Positions 54,980 through 62,922 of a stretch of 64,000 nucleotides of DNA are shown here, one piece after another (positions within the stretch are counted from its first letter, which is position 1; every line of letters starts with the position of its first letter). The DNA lies in NCBI GenBank assembly GCA_002412715.1, contig DHVP01000045.1:1-64000 (forward strand). Direction: 5' to 3'. The notes under the pieces are model-generated. The model was not told where the DNA came from. It made no database searches and saw nothing but the letters and a program-made list of their open reading frames with translations. Source of the DNA: Deltaproteobacteria bacterium UBA5205. GTDB lineage: Bacteria; Desulfobacterota; Syntrophorhabdia; Syntrophorhabdales; Syntrophorhabdaceae. The translations under genes and the position numbers were made by a program.

Positions 54980-55144
54980 ATGGTAAAGCTGAACGATGCA
55001 AGGCGCATGAGCCATCAATGCAACATCTTGACGCCTGTAGAAATAGTCCATAACAATCCATGGTTTTCTTTACTGTTAAAGCACCTTAACAACCTATTTT
55101 GTTGTGATGATACAAGGGGCACTATCGAGTATGATGACAAATAG
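54980..55144 (+). CDS. 54-codon open frame, possible NUDIX N-terminal remnant
   Basis: ATG at 54980, three bases after the 4,6-dehydratase stop, 54 codons, TAG at 55142-55144. The segment PVEIVHNNPWFSLLLKH resembles the opening of NUDIX hydrolases (V-x-x-N-P-W-F), but the NUDIX box is absent. No ribosome site is evident. It overlaps the start of the next gene. More likely a remnant of a lost gene than a working protein. Confidence 0.3.
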   Translation: MVKLNDARRMSHQCNILTPVEIVHNNPWFSLLLKHLNNLFCCDDTRGTIEYDDK

Positions 55145-56105
55145 ACGCATTTTGGTAGCCGGGGCAAGCGGTCTTGCAGGGTTGAGCGTGTTGAAAGCGA
55201 TCCATGACGAAATGCCGGACACACCCGTAACGGCAACCTATAACAGCACTCCTCCGAGTTTGCAGTTTCCTCTTGTTTCATGGGTAAAAGCCGATCTGAC
55301 CACACGGGACGGATGCAAAAAAGCGGCAATGGGGTGTAGCGGCGCTATCATGGTAGCGGCCAACGGTGGTGGGGTTGCAGCGGCTATGGTCAACCCCGGC
55401 CGACAGGTAACCGACAATCTTGCGATGGATGCTCTTATGCTGGAAGCGATGCATGATGCCGCTGTCATGCGCGTTATATATGTATCCAGTGCCACCGTCT
55501 ATCAGGACATGGAAGGGACTATTGAAGAAGATATGCTTGACCTGAACCAGAATCCGCACCCAACCTATGCCGGAGTCGCCTGGGCGAAGCGGGCTGCTGA
55601 AAAACTTTGCTGGTTTTGGAATGCACAGTACGGCATGGAGGTTCTGATAGCGCGGTCTTCAAACATTTACGGTCCCTTCGCTAAATTCGACCCGGCCACA
55701 TCAAACTTCATTCCTGCGATCATCAGGAAAGCGGTCGATGGTATGGATCCGTTTGAGTTGTGGGGGAGTCCGGATGTTACGCGGGACGTCGTTTATTCAG
55801 AGGACTTTGGCAGTGCTGTTCTGGCGCTTTATAATGCAAGGGAGATAAAGCACGATGTCTTTAATCTTGGTTATGGCCAGTCAGTAACGGTGGGATCGGT
55901 AGCGGATGCCGTGCTGAGTGCCGTCGATTTTAAACCCTCAAGGGTGATATACAAAAAAAGTGATCATGCGACGATCAAAACCAGGATCCTTGATTGTTCG
56001 AAGATAAATGAAGTGGTAGGTTGGAAGCCGGAATTTACGCCGCTGGAGGGAATACGCAAGACTGTTGAGTGGTGGCGTGAAAACCAGTTTATTTGGAAAA
56101 AATAG
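55131..56105 (+). CDS. SDR-family NDP-sugar epimerase/reductase-like protein 1
   Basis: 324 residues. Cofactor loop ILVAGASGLAGLSVLKAI intact; GDP-fucose-synthase-like layout, with SSATVYQDM and SSNIYGPFAKFDPATSNFIP typical of that branch. The catalytic motif reads YAGVAWAKRAAEK: counting back from the lysine, the position of the catalytic tyrosine is Val. The start at 55131 (AAGGGG upstream) is preferred to the ATG at 55104. One of three such proteins in the island (see 59764 and 61918); the sequences align along their whole length. Confidence 0.82.
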   Translation: MMTNRRILVAGASGLAGLSVLKAIHDEMPDTPVTATYNSTPPSLQFPLVSWVKADLTTRDGCKKAAMGCSGAIMVAANGGGVAAAMVNPGRQVTDNLAMDALMLEAMHDAAVMRVIYVSSATVYQDMEGTIEEDMLDLNQNPHPTYAGVAWAKRAAEKLCWFWNAQYGMEVLIARSSNIYGPFAKFDPATSNFIPAIIRKAVDGMDPFELWGSPDVTRDVVYSEDFGSAVLALYNAREIKHDVFNLGYGQSVTVGSVADAVLSAVDFKPSRVIYKKSDHATIKTRILDCSKINEVVGWKPEFTPLEGIRKTVEWWRENQFIWKK

Positions 56106-56173
56106 CAGGTTTTTCTGCTGCCATAGAAAGATGAATTCGATGAATTACAGAGACCAAGGTCGGTAAATCAGTC

Positions 56174-56983
56174 ATGGAAACTTATGAAAATAAAAAGATG
56201 ATGCAAACAGTATTTAAAAACATCAGAAAGGATATCCTTAGAATTTCCGAAATAAGCGGCCACGGCCACATCCCCACCTGCTTCTCGGTTGTAGAAACCA
56301 TTTATGCGTTTTACGAGGTTATGAAACACGACTCGGCCAACCCATCGTGGGAAGAAAGAGACATCTTTATATTAAGCAAAGGACATGCTTCACTCGCCCA
56401 ATATGTCGTAATGTCGAAGTTTGGATACTTCGACCTACGAGATGTTGAATCCTTTGGCTCCTTTAAATCAAGGTTTGGCTGCCATGCCAATCGGCTGAAA
56501 GTGAGAGGCGTCGAAGCTTCAACGGGTTCGCTCGGCCATGGCATTGGACTAGCCGTTGGGGTGGCACTATCGTTCAAAATCAAAAAGTCAGACCGAAGGG
56601 TAGTTGTTGTTATAGGCGATGGTGAATCCAACGAGGGAAGCGTTTGGGAGGCTGTCATGGTAGCCGTGAACTTGAAACTGAATAACCTGATAATTGTGTA
56701 CGACAACAATATGTCTCACCAGCGTGGTTTGCAGATAACAAATCCCGGAGACCGGTTCAAATCGTTCGGTGCGATCGTTGCCGAGGTAGATGGCCATGAT
56801 GTGGCGCAGCTGAAAAATGAATATATTTTGCGACATGACACGGTAAAAGTAATCATAGCAAATACGATAAAGGGGTTTGGCTGCAAGACTATGATCAGCA
56901 ACCAGTATGAATGGCACCGGAGATCTCCAAACAAAGAGGAACATGAAATATTACTAAAGGAGCTAGATGAGGCGGCAGTTTAA
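56174..56983 (+). CDS. Transketolase-like subunit, N-terminal (ThDP-binding) half
   Basis: 269 residues. Thiamine diphosphate domain: SGHGHIPTCFSVVETIYAFY, SKGHASLAQYV, STGSLGHGIGLAVGVALS, the ThDP motif GDGESNEGSVWEAV with the second Asn in IVYDNN, and a C-terminal histidine region EWHRRSPNKEEHE. Split transketolases work as a two-subunit enzyme with the following gene. They transfer two-carbon units between sugars. No strong ribosome site. Placed in a sugar island, it may act on a special substrate rather than in central metabolism. Confidence 0.9.
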   Translation: METYENKKMMQTVFKNIRKDILRISEISGHGHIPTCFSVVETIYAFYEVMKHDSANPSWEERDIFILSKGHASLAQYVVMSKFGYFDLRDVESFGSFKSRFGCHANRLKVRGVEASTGSLGHGIGLAVGVALSFKIKKSDRRVVVVIGDGESNEGSVWEAVMVAVNLKLNNLIIVYDNNMSHQRGLQITNPGDRFKSFGAIVAEVDGHDVAQLKNEYILRHDTVKVIIANTIKGFGCKTMISNQYEWHRRSPNKEEHEILLKELDEAAV

Positions 56984-57842
56984 AGATACGGTGATGGAGC
57001 TATCCACCAGTAACGATAAACTGGTGATGATACTGGGAGACGTAAGCGTTTATCTCTTCAAAGAGTTCCAGGATAAGTATCCCGACCGTTTTTACAACAT
57101 GGGTATTTGCGAAAACACCCTTATAAGTGTCGGCGCAGGGCTGGCCTCACAAGGTTTTTACCCATTTGTTCATACCATTGCACCGTTCCTGACGGAGCGT
57201 AGCTATGAACAGATAAAGCTGGATATGTGCTACAACCAGCTTGGCGGGAATATCCTTACCTGTGGTGCGTCCTTTGATTACGCATGGGACGGCGCGACCC
57301 ATCAATGCTATTCGGATCTTGCAATCCTGCGGATGCTGCCGAATGTTGAAGTGATACAGCCCGGGTCGCTCAAAGAACTGGATGTCCTGCTTAGAAGCCA
57401 GTACGACAATGGCAAGGTCACGTATTATCGCTTATCGGACAAGCCTCACACCATCGACATGCCGGTGGAATTCGGCAAGGCCGTGGTATTGAAAGATTGC
57501 GGCGGAAAGATAACCATTATGACGGCCGGCCCGATACTTGTCAACGTTTTTGAGGCATGCAAAGACCTGCCAATTAACCTTGTTTATTTTCATACTATTC
57601 AGCCTATAGATAAGGAAACTATCGAGCATTTTCGGAACACGGATATCTTGGTAATCCATGATGCCTTCGGCTTGTTCGAGGCTATTTGCGAAACGGCGGG
57701 ACTTTCTGTGGGCTACTACGGCCTCCCGAAGGACCGATTTTGCGATACTTACGGCACTCTTGAGGCAATTCGGGAGGATATCGGACTGGACGTAACTTCG
57801 ATTAAAGAGATGTTGCTAAACAAAATGGTTCAATGCCTGTGA
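56967..57842 (+). CDS. Transketolase-like subunit, C-terminal (pyrimidine-binding) half
   Basis: 291 residues. Pyrimidine domain with the activating glutamate in GICENTLISVGAGLASQGF, then AWDGATHQCYSDLAILRMLP, and a C-terminal transketolase domain (KITIMTAGPILVNVFEAC). AAGGAG ribosome site; overlaps the N-terminal subunit gene by 17 bases. Together they would make a complete transketolase. Confidence 0.9.
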   Translation: MRRQFKDTVMELSTSNDKLVMILGDVSVYLFKEFQDKYPDRFYNMGICENTLISVGAGLASQGFYPFVHTIAPFLTERSYEQIKLDMCYNQLGGNILTCGASFDYAWDGATHQCYSDLAILRMLPNVEVIQPGSLKELDVLLRSQYDNGKVTYYRLSDKPHTIDMPVEFGKAVVLKDCGGKITIMTAGPILVNVFEACKDLPINLVYFHTIQPIDKETIEHFRNTDILVIHDAFGLFEAICETAGLSVGYYGLPKDRFCDTYGTLEAIREDIGLDVTSIKEMLLNKMVQCL

Positions 57843-58116
57843 CTAATTTAGATTTTTGTCTATTTTCTCTTGAATGTATTGATGCAGGAATCCTTTTGCG
57901 AACCTGGTTGAAAAAGATCATGCGGATCAAATGCTACATGACGAACCCGGTTTTGGTTTTCCGGTATAGAAATATTTTTTGCGGCCATTTCATTAATAAT
58001 TTTTGTGTCCCGTGTGGAACGGCGCATCGGCATCATGATAAATCAGAAATGGAAGGTTTTCAGACATTTGAAACTGAAAGACCGCTATCTATCACTTTTT
58101 AAAGGAGACAACGATC
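57843..58116. other. AT-rich gap with possible decayed coding sequence
   Basis: Between the transketolase subunit and radical SAM genes. Two stretches read like protein in different frames: one with NPFANLVEKDHADQMLHDEP and a later one with KWKVFRHLKLKDRYLSLFKG that runs on into the next gene's start. Neither has a start site or a known family. This suggests a degraded gene. The radical SAM ribosome site AAAGGAG lies at its end. Confidence 0.35.
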
Positions 58117-59604
58117 ATGAAGGTCCTGTTGATCAACCCGCACTACCCTAACTGGATAGTGAATAAAGAATTCCTTCTTCCCTTGAATCTTCTCTATCTT
58201 GCCGGCGCCCTGAAGGCTGCAGGACATGATACGGACATATTAGACCTCAATGTATACAAACCGTGGCTGAAGGGTAACGACAACGATAGTTCCAGCTATT
58301 GCCAATCCCTTGTAGAGAAACAAATAATAGATAGCAAACCAATGCTCGTTGGGATCGGTTGTATGTTTTCGGGCAGCTTTCCAGTAGTCCTGGAGTATAC
58401 CAGAAAGATAAAGGAAAAGTTTCCCGACATTCCAATTGTGATTGGTGGAATACATCCCACACTTTATTCCACTCAAATATTACAGCATTGCAGCAGCATT
58501 GACTACGTTATATTGGGAGAAGGCGAGGAATCGTTTACCCAGCTTGTAAAGCTACTGGCAAACCATGATAATCCTGATCCGGCTGGTATTGAAAAGATTG
58601 ATGGAGTTACCTTCAGGCAAAATGGAGAGGTAGTGACAAACAAAAAAACTCATTATATTAAGAACCTTGATGGAATTCCGTCTCCACCGTATGAGTTGGT
58701 TGACATAAAGAGCTACTACCACGATACGTCCGGATGGTTCAATCCACGAGGGATGCCAATTAATGCAACAATTCCTCTCCTGTCAAGCAGGAGCTGCCCG
58801 AACCTGTGTAACTTTTGCGTGGCGGCTAACGTTATGGGACGGGGATGGCGGTACAGGTCAGTGCATAATATAGTTGATGAAATAGAATATTTCTACAATT
58901 TACATGATCATCGCCACTTCTCGTTCATCGATGATAATTTTACTCTTAAGAAGTCCCGTGTTCTGGCTATCTGTAACGAGATTGTTAAGAGAAATCTTAA
59001 ACTCCAGTTTGAGACTCCTAACGTGGCAACGGCTACGCTTGACGAAGAAGTTATGGACGCGATGATTGGAGCGGGATTGACAAGAATTGGTCTGGCAATT
59101 GAAAGCGGTTCTGATTTCATTCGCAACAAGATAATAAATAAGCGTTTGTCCCGAGATAGCATAATGAATGCCGTACAGCTAACCAAGAAGTATAAAGATC
59201 TCCTGTACGTTAAAGCGTTTTTCATTATTGGTATGCCCGAGGAAACTACGACAACATTAATGGACACATATGATATGATTAAAGATATTGATGTGGACGA
59301 ACCATATGTCAACAACATAATGCCTTTCCCCGGAACAGCACTTTTTGAACAGGCTCTCAGAGATGGCCTGTTTCTTAACAATATTGATTTGGAGAATATC
59401 TGGAAGATGGAGGCATTCCATGTCGTCGGAAATAAGACCTTCTACCTTAAACCCTATAACATGACTGTGGAAGAACTGGTTGACTTTCGCAGGAAGGTGG
59501 ACAATCTGCTGGATACCATGATTAAGAGGAAACTGGAATCCAAAGGCATGTTCCATCATACATATCGAAAAAAGGAGCAAGATTTTTCGGCAATGAGTTG
59601 TTGA
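58117..59604 (+). CDS. B12-binding-domain radical SAM protein
   Basis: 495 residues. N-terminal cobalamin-type domain (about 1-150: MKVLLINPHYP, PLNLLYLAGALKAAGHD, VIGGIHPTLYS, YVILGEGEESF), then a radical SAM domain whose cluster motif is CPNLCNFC (C-x3-C-x2-C) at about residue 230, followed by FIDDNFTLKK and an FFIIGMPEET strand. The DxHxxG cobalamin His motif is missing, as in class B methyltransferases. Likely chemistry is methylation or radical rearrangement of a sugar or nucleotide sugar (inference). AAAGGAG ribosome site. Confidence 0.88.
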   Translation: MKVLLINPHYPNWIVNKEFLLPLNLLYLAGALKAAGHDTDILDLNVYKPWLKGNDNDSSSYCQSLVEKQIIDSKPMLVGIGCMFSGSFPVVLEYTRKIKEKFPDIPIVIGGIHPTLYSTQILQHCSSIDYVILGEGEESFTQLVKLLANHDNPDPAGIEKIDGVTFRQNGEVVTNKKTHYIKNLDGIPSPPYELVDIKSYYHDTSGWFNPRGMPINATIPLLSSRSCPNLCNFCVAANVMGRGWRYRSVHNIVDEIEYFYNLHDHRHFSFIDDNFTLKKSRVLAICNEIVKRNLKLQFETPNVATATLDEEVMDAMIGAGLTRIGLAIESGSDFIRNKIINKRLSRDSIMNAVQLTKKYKDLLYVKAFFIIGMPEETTTTLMDTYDMIKDIDVDEPYVNNIMPFPGTALFEQALRDGLFLNNIDLENIWKMEAFHVVGNKTFYLKPYNMTVEELVDFRRKVDNLLDTMIKRKLESKGMFHHTYRKKEQDFSAMSC

Positions 59605-59763
59605 GAGTTCATAAGCTTGCAGTAGTAGTGGGGAAAAAAGTCTTCACGGAACCAGATTGTGAGAAAACGCCGAATTTGATGTCATCGTGCAAATGAATGA
59701 AAGGTTAAACGAATCTGTTTGTTGAAATTATGCTAAGGATATCGTATGGGAGGAATCGATTTA

Positions 59764-60738
59764 ATGCACGTACAGCATGATTTTTTCAAAGGGCGAAAAA
59801 TTCTGGTTGCTGGCGGCGCCGGTTTCGTTGGGAGCAATCTTGTCAAGCGCCTTGTTGATTGGGGCGCTCTTGTTCGTGCGACGTTACATGAAAAGCCTGC
59901 AGTTTGCAATGATGAACGCGTACAATATGTTAAAGTCGACCTCAGACTTTCCGAAGACTGTAAAAAGGTCGTTGAAGGAATCGACTATCTATTCATGTGC
60001 GCCGCCAACACATCAGGGGCGGCTGTTATAGACAAAACTCCTCTCGTCCACCTTACTCCGAATGTAATTATGAATTTGGCAATTATGGAGGCCGCATACG
60101 AGGCAGGAGTGAAAAAGTTCCTGTTAATCAGTAGTAACGTTGTATACCCTCTTACAGATTTTCCGGTTAAAGAATCGGACGTTACTAATGAGTTCTTTCA
60201 TAAATACTTTATTGCGGGCTGGGTAAAACGGTTCAATGAACTTACCTGCGAAATGTATGCAACAAAAATAAAGAAACCTATGACAACACTCGTCGTAAGG
60301 CCCGCGAATATTTACGGGGAATATGACGATTTTGATTGGGAAACCTCCCATGTTATTCCAGCCCTTATCCGAAAGGTTGTCGAGCGCCATAAGCCGATAG
60401 AAGTGTGGGGTGATGGAACTGACATCAAGGAATTTATCTATATTCAGGATTTTATCGACGGATTATTATCAGTGATGGAGAAACTGGAAAGTTTCAAACC
60501 GATGAATATCTCAGCCGGGCATCCCTGCTCGGTAAAAGACGTTCTTAACATCCTTTTGAAATTAGATAATTACAACGATGCTGAAATTCATTTTGATGTA
60601 ACTAAGCCTACAATGATCCCGAAAAGAATGATTGATGCATCGCTGGCAAGAGATCTTATCGGTTTTCAGGCAAAAACTTCACTGGAGGAAGGATTGCAGA
60701 AGACAATTGCCTGGTATAAAGACAACTCTCTGGTCTGA
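59764..60738 (+). CDS. SDR-family NDP-sugar epimerase/reductase-like protein 2
   Basis: 324 residues. Cofactor loop ILVAGGAGFVGSNLVKRLVD intact; SSNVVYPLTDFPVKESDV, RPANIYGEYDDFDWETSHVI and IEVWGDGTDIKEFIYIQDF as in GDP-fucose synthase-like proteins. The catalytic motif reads YFIAGWVKRFNELT, with Ala where the YxxxK tyrosine should be. GGGAGG lies nine bases before the ATG at 59764; an ATG six codons upstream overlaps that site. Paralogue of the proteins at 55131 and 61918. Confidence 0.82.
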   Translation: MHVQHDFFKGRKILVAGGAGFVGSNLVKRLVDWGALVRATLHEKPAVCNDERVQYVKVDLRLSEDCKKVVEGIDYLFMCAANTSGAAVIDKTPLVHLTPNVIMNLAIMEAAYEAGVKKFLLISSNVVYPLTDFPVKESDVTNEFFHKYFIAGWVKRFNELTCEMYATKIKKPMTTLVVRPANIYGEYDDFDWETSHVIPALIRKVVERHKPIEVWGDGTDIKEFIYIQDFIDGLLSVMEKLESFKPMNISAGHPCSVKDVLNILLKLDNYNDAEIHFDVTKPTMIPKRMIDASLARDLIGFQAKTSLEEGLQKTIAWYKDNSLV

Positions 60739-60891
60739 TCAAAAATAAGGGTTGGAGGTATTTTATTTCTGTTTTGGGTAATGACGATTGTCAGGTCATT
60801 TTTACTTTGATGAGACACATGTTGTCCGGCAGGTCGAGCCGTGGGTATATGGGGAACGAGGAATCGCCGATTCGGCGTAATGGTATTCAGG

Positions 60892-61815
60892 ATGGATGAA
60901 AAGTTTGTTTTTCGCACGTTGAACTGCCGCGACCTCAGCGCTGTGGTTTCGTTGATTTATCCAATGTACGAAATCCGGCGGCCACCAGAATTTTTTACAT
61001 GGCAGTTATTCAATAATGTCCACCCTACGGTTTTTTGCGGAGCTTTCGCTGGTGAAGAATTGGCTGGGATCTTGGGCATCCAAAAGCGTGTCCTTACTAA
61101 CGGTTTGATAGCTGGACAAATGACAGGAGTTAATATCGGGTCCAAATGGAGAGGCAAGGGCTTGTTAAAAACAATGGGCTGCAATGCCATCAGCCATTTC
61201 AGTGACCTTGATATGGTGTTTATTTTTTCCAATGAAAAAGCGGTGAAGCCTTGCAAGGCGGCATTCGATCTTATTTTTGTTGAGCCGGTTGCCGCCATGG
61301 AACTCATAGCACCGGATAAAGTACATTCGATTAAAGTTTTGTCGGAACGGATCGACCACACTACGCAATTTCCCGAAAAAAGCTCGAGCCACGGTCGCCG
61401 CACCGCGTTTTTGTGCGGTAAGGATTTCCGGGATTGGCGATACGCCCGCTCTCCCTATTACCGCTATCACAAACTATCTTTGGACAATGGCACGTTTGCG
61501 GTGGCAAAGATGTTCTTCCCTCCTGGAGCGGGGCCGGCTGTTGGAGATATCGTGGATTGGGAATACCCCCCTGATGATCGGGAGGGACTGGTTGATTTAA
61601 TGCATGGCGCCTGTTCCGAACTTCTGCAAATGGGAGCAAACAAAATTACAACATGGGCTTTGCCGGGAACGATGTTGGCCGGGGAGTGTGTTGGGGCCGG
61701 TTTTACCCCAGGCTTTAAAACATACTTTGGTTTAAAGACATTGCAGAAATGTGATGGTAACCCATACTCGATTGATTATTGGTATCTTAATCAGGCTGAT
61801 GCAACCAATTATTAG
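60892..61815 (+). CDS. GNAT-family N-acetyltransferase
   Basis: 307 residues. N-terminal GNAT domain (about 1-140) with the acetyl-CoA loop GSKWRGKGLLKTMG (R-x-x-G-x-G type). The C-terminal half (about 150-307) has no recognised domain and may be a second, degenerate GNAT-like fold, common in longer sugar or lipid acyltransferases. Start uncertain: 60892 fits the domain start, 60880 and a GTG at 60841 are also open. Possibly acetylates an amino sugar of the island's product. Confidence 0.75.
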   Translation: MDEKFVFRTLNCRDLSAVVSLIYPMYEIRRPPEFFTWQLFNNVHPTVFCGAFAGEELAGILGIQKRVLTNGLIAGQMTGVNIGSKWRGKGLLKTMGCNAISHFSDLDMVFIFSNEKAVKPCKAAFDLIFVEPVAAMELIAPDKVHSIKVLSERIDHTTQFPEKSSSHGRRTAFLCGKDFRDWRYARSPYYRYHKLSLDNGTFAVAKMFFPPGAGPAVGDIVDWEYPPDDREGLVDLMHGACSELLQMGANKITTWALPGTMLAGECVGAGFTPGFKTYFGLKTLQKCDGNPYSIDYWYLNQADATNY

Positions 61816-61917
61816 CCGGAATTATTCCGTTAATCAAGAAGAGACAAACCGGACGTGTAACACGCCCATAATGTACAAGGTTTTCGTTGAATATTGAGTT
61901 AGGCGGCAATAAAAACG

Positions 61918-62922
61918 ATGATGAACGATGAGATAATTTCAGAATTTACCGGCAAAAATGTCCTGGTAACCGGTGGTACGGGTTTGATCGGCCGACAAGT
62001 GGTAGATATCTTGTGTAACGCTGGCGCGATCGTAAAAATAGTTTCGCTCGATCGGGTACACGTGGATGAAAGGGCGGAGCATATTATCGGGAATCTTACC
62101 AGTTTCGATTACTGCAAGGAAGTAACAAAGGGCATGGACTTTGTATTTCATCTTGCCGGGGTCCAAGGAACGGTTCAAACCTCGGCGTCAAAAATGGCCA
62201 GTCATTTCGTCCCCACGATGATGATGAACTTCGGTATTCTGGAGGCAAGCCGACAGAATGGTGTGCAAAAGTTAGTCTACACCAGTTCGATAGGTGCGTA
62301 TGCGGAAGGTGAGCTGCTTTCCGAGGAGAATTACCAAATCGAAACTGCCCCGATGGCTTTTGCCGGCTGGGCCAAAAGAATGGCCGAACTTCAGATACAT
62401 GCATATAAAACACAATATAATATCCGAAACTTCTCTGTTGTACGATTGGGCAATATCTATGGTCCTGGCGACAACTTCGATCAGGCTACTGCCATGGTGG
62501 TTCCGGCACTGATCTCCCGTATTTACCATAAGGAAAACCCGGTGGTGATCTGGGGTGACGGGAGGGCAGTACGTGATTTCCTTTATAGCGCCGACGCCGC
62601 CGAAGGTATCATACGGGCATTTGTCTTTGGTACCGACGGGGAAATAGTCAACATCGCGAGCGGGACGGGGACTCCAATCCGTGATATAGTTACTACTTTG
62701 CGGTCGTTTATAGATTTTGATTTTACTTTTGATGCCACCAAACCTTCGGGGGCCCAAAAAAGGATTATGGATATATCAAAGGCTCGCAAAACCCTGGGGT
62801 TCGAACCTGTCACTGACTTGCATTCCGGGCTGCAAAAGACATGGGAATGGTTTGTTTCCCATTCCGGCGAGCATAAAAACAAATTTAACTATTTTGATGA
62901 AAAGGATGATACCGGAAAATGA
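61918..62922 (+). CDS. SDR-family NDP-sugar epimerase/reductase-like protein 3
   Basis: 334 residues. Cofactor loop VLVTGGTGLIGRQVVDIL intact; TSSIGAYAEGELLSEENYQI, RLGNIYGPGDNFDQATAMVV and VIWGDGRAVRDFLYSADAAE as in GDP-fucose synthase and related SDRs. The catalytic motif reads MAFAGWAKRMAELQ: Ala takes the tyrosine position of YxxxK, with Phe beside it. Two ATGs in tandem; the first is used. Its stop overlaps the next gene (ATGA). Confidence 0.82.
   Translation: MMNDEIISEFTGKNVLVTGGTGLIGRQVVDILCNAGAIVKIVSLDRVHVDERAEHIIGNLTSFDYCKEVTKGMDFVFHLAGVQGTVQTSASKMASHFVPTMMMNFGILEASRQNGVQKLVYTSSIGAYAEGELLSEENYQIETAPMAFAGWAKRMAELQIHAYKTQYNIRNFSVVRLGNIYGPGDNFDQATAMVVPALISRIYHKENPVVIWGDGRAVRDFLYSADAAEGIIRAFVFGTDGEIVNIASGTGTPIRDIVTTLRSFIDFDFTFDATKPSGAQKRIMDISKARKTLGFEPVTDLHSGLQKTWEWFVSHSGEHKNKFNYFDEKDDTGK

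Noticed and set aside
57833..58102. 89-codon frame overlapping the transketolase end
   Set aside because: Cysteine- and aromatic-rich random-looking sequence, no ribosome site. The gap is better described as decayed sequence.
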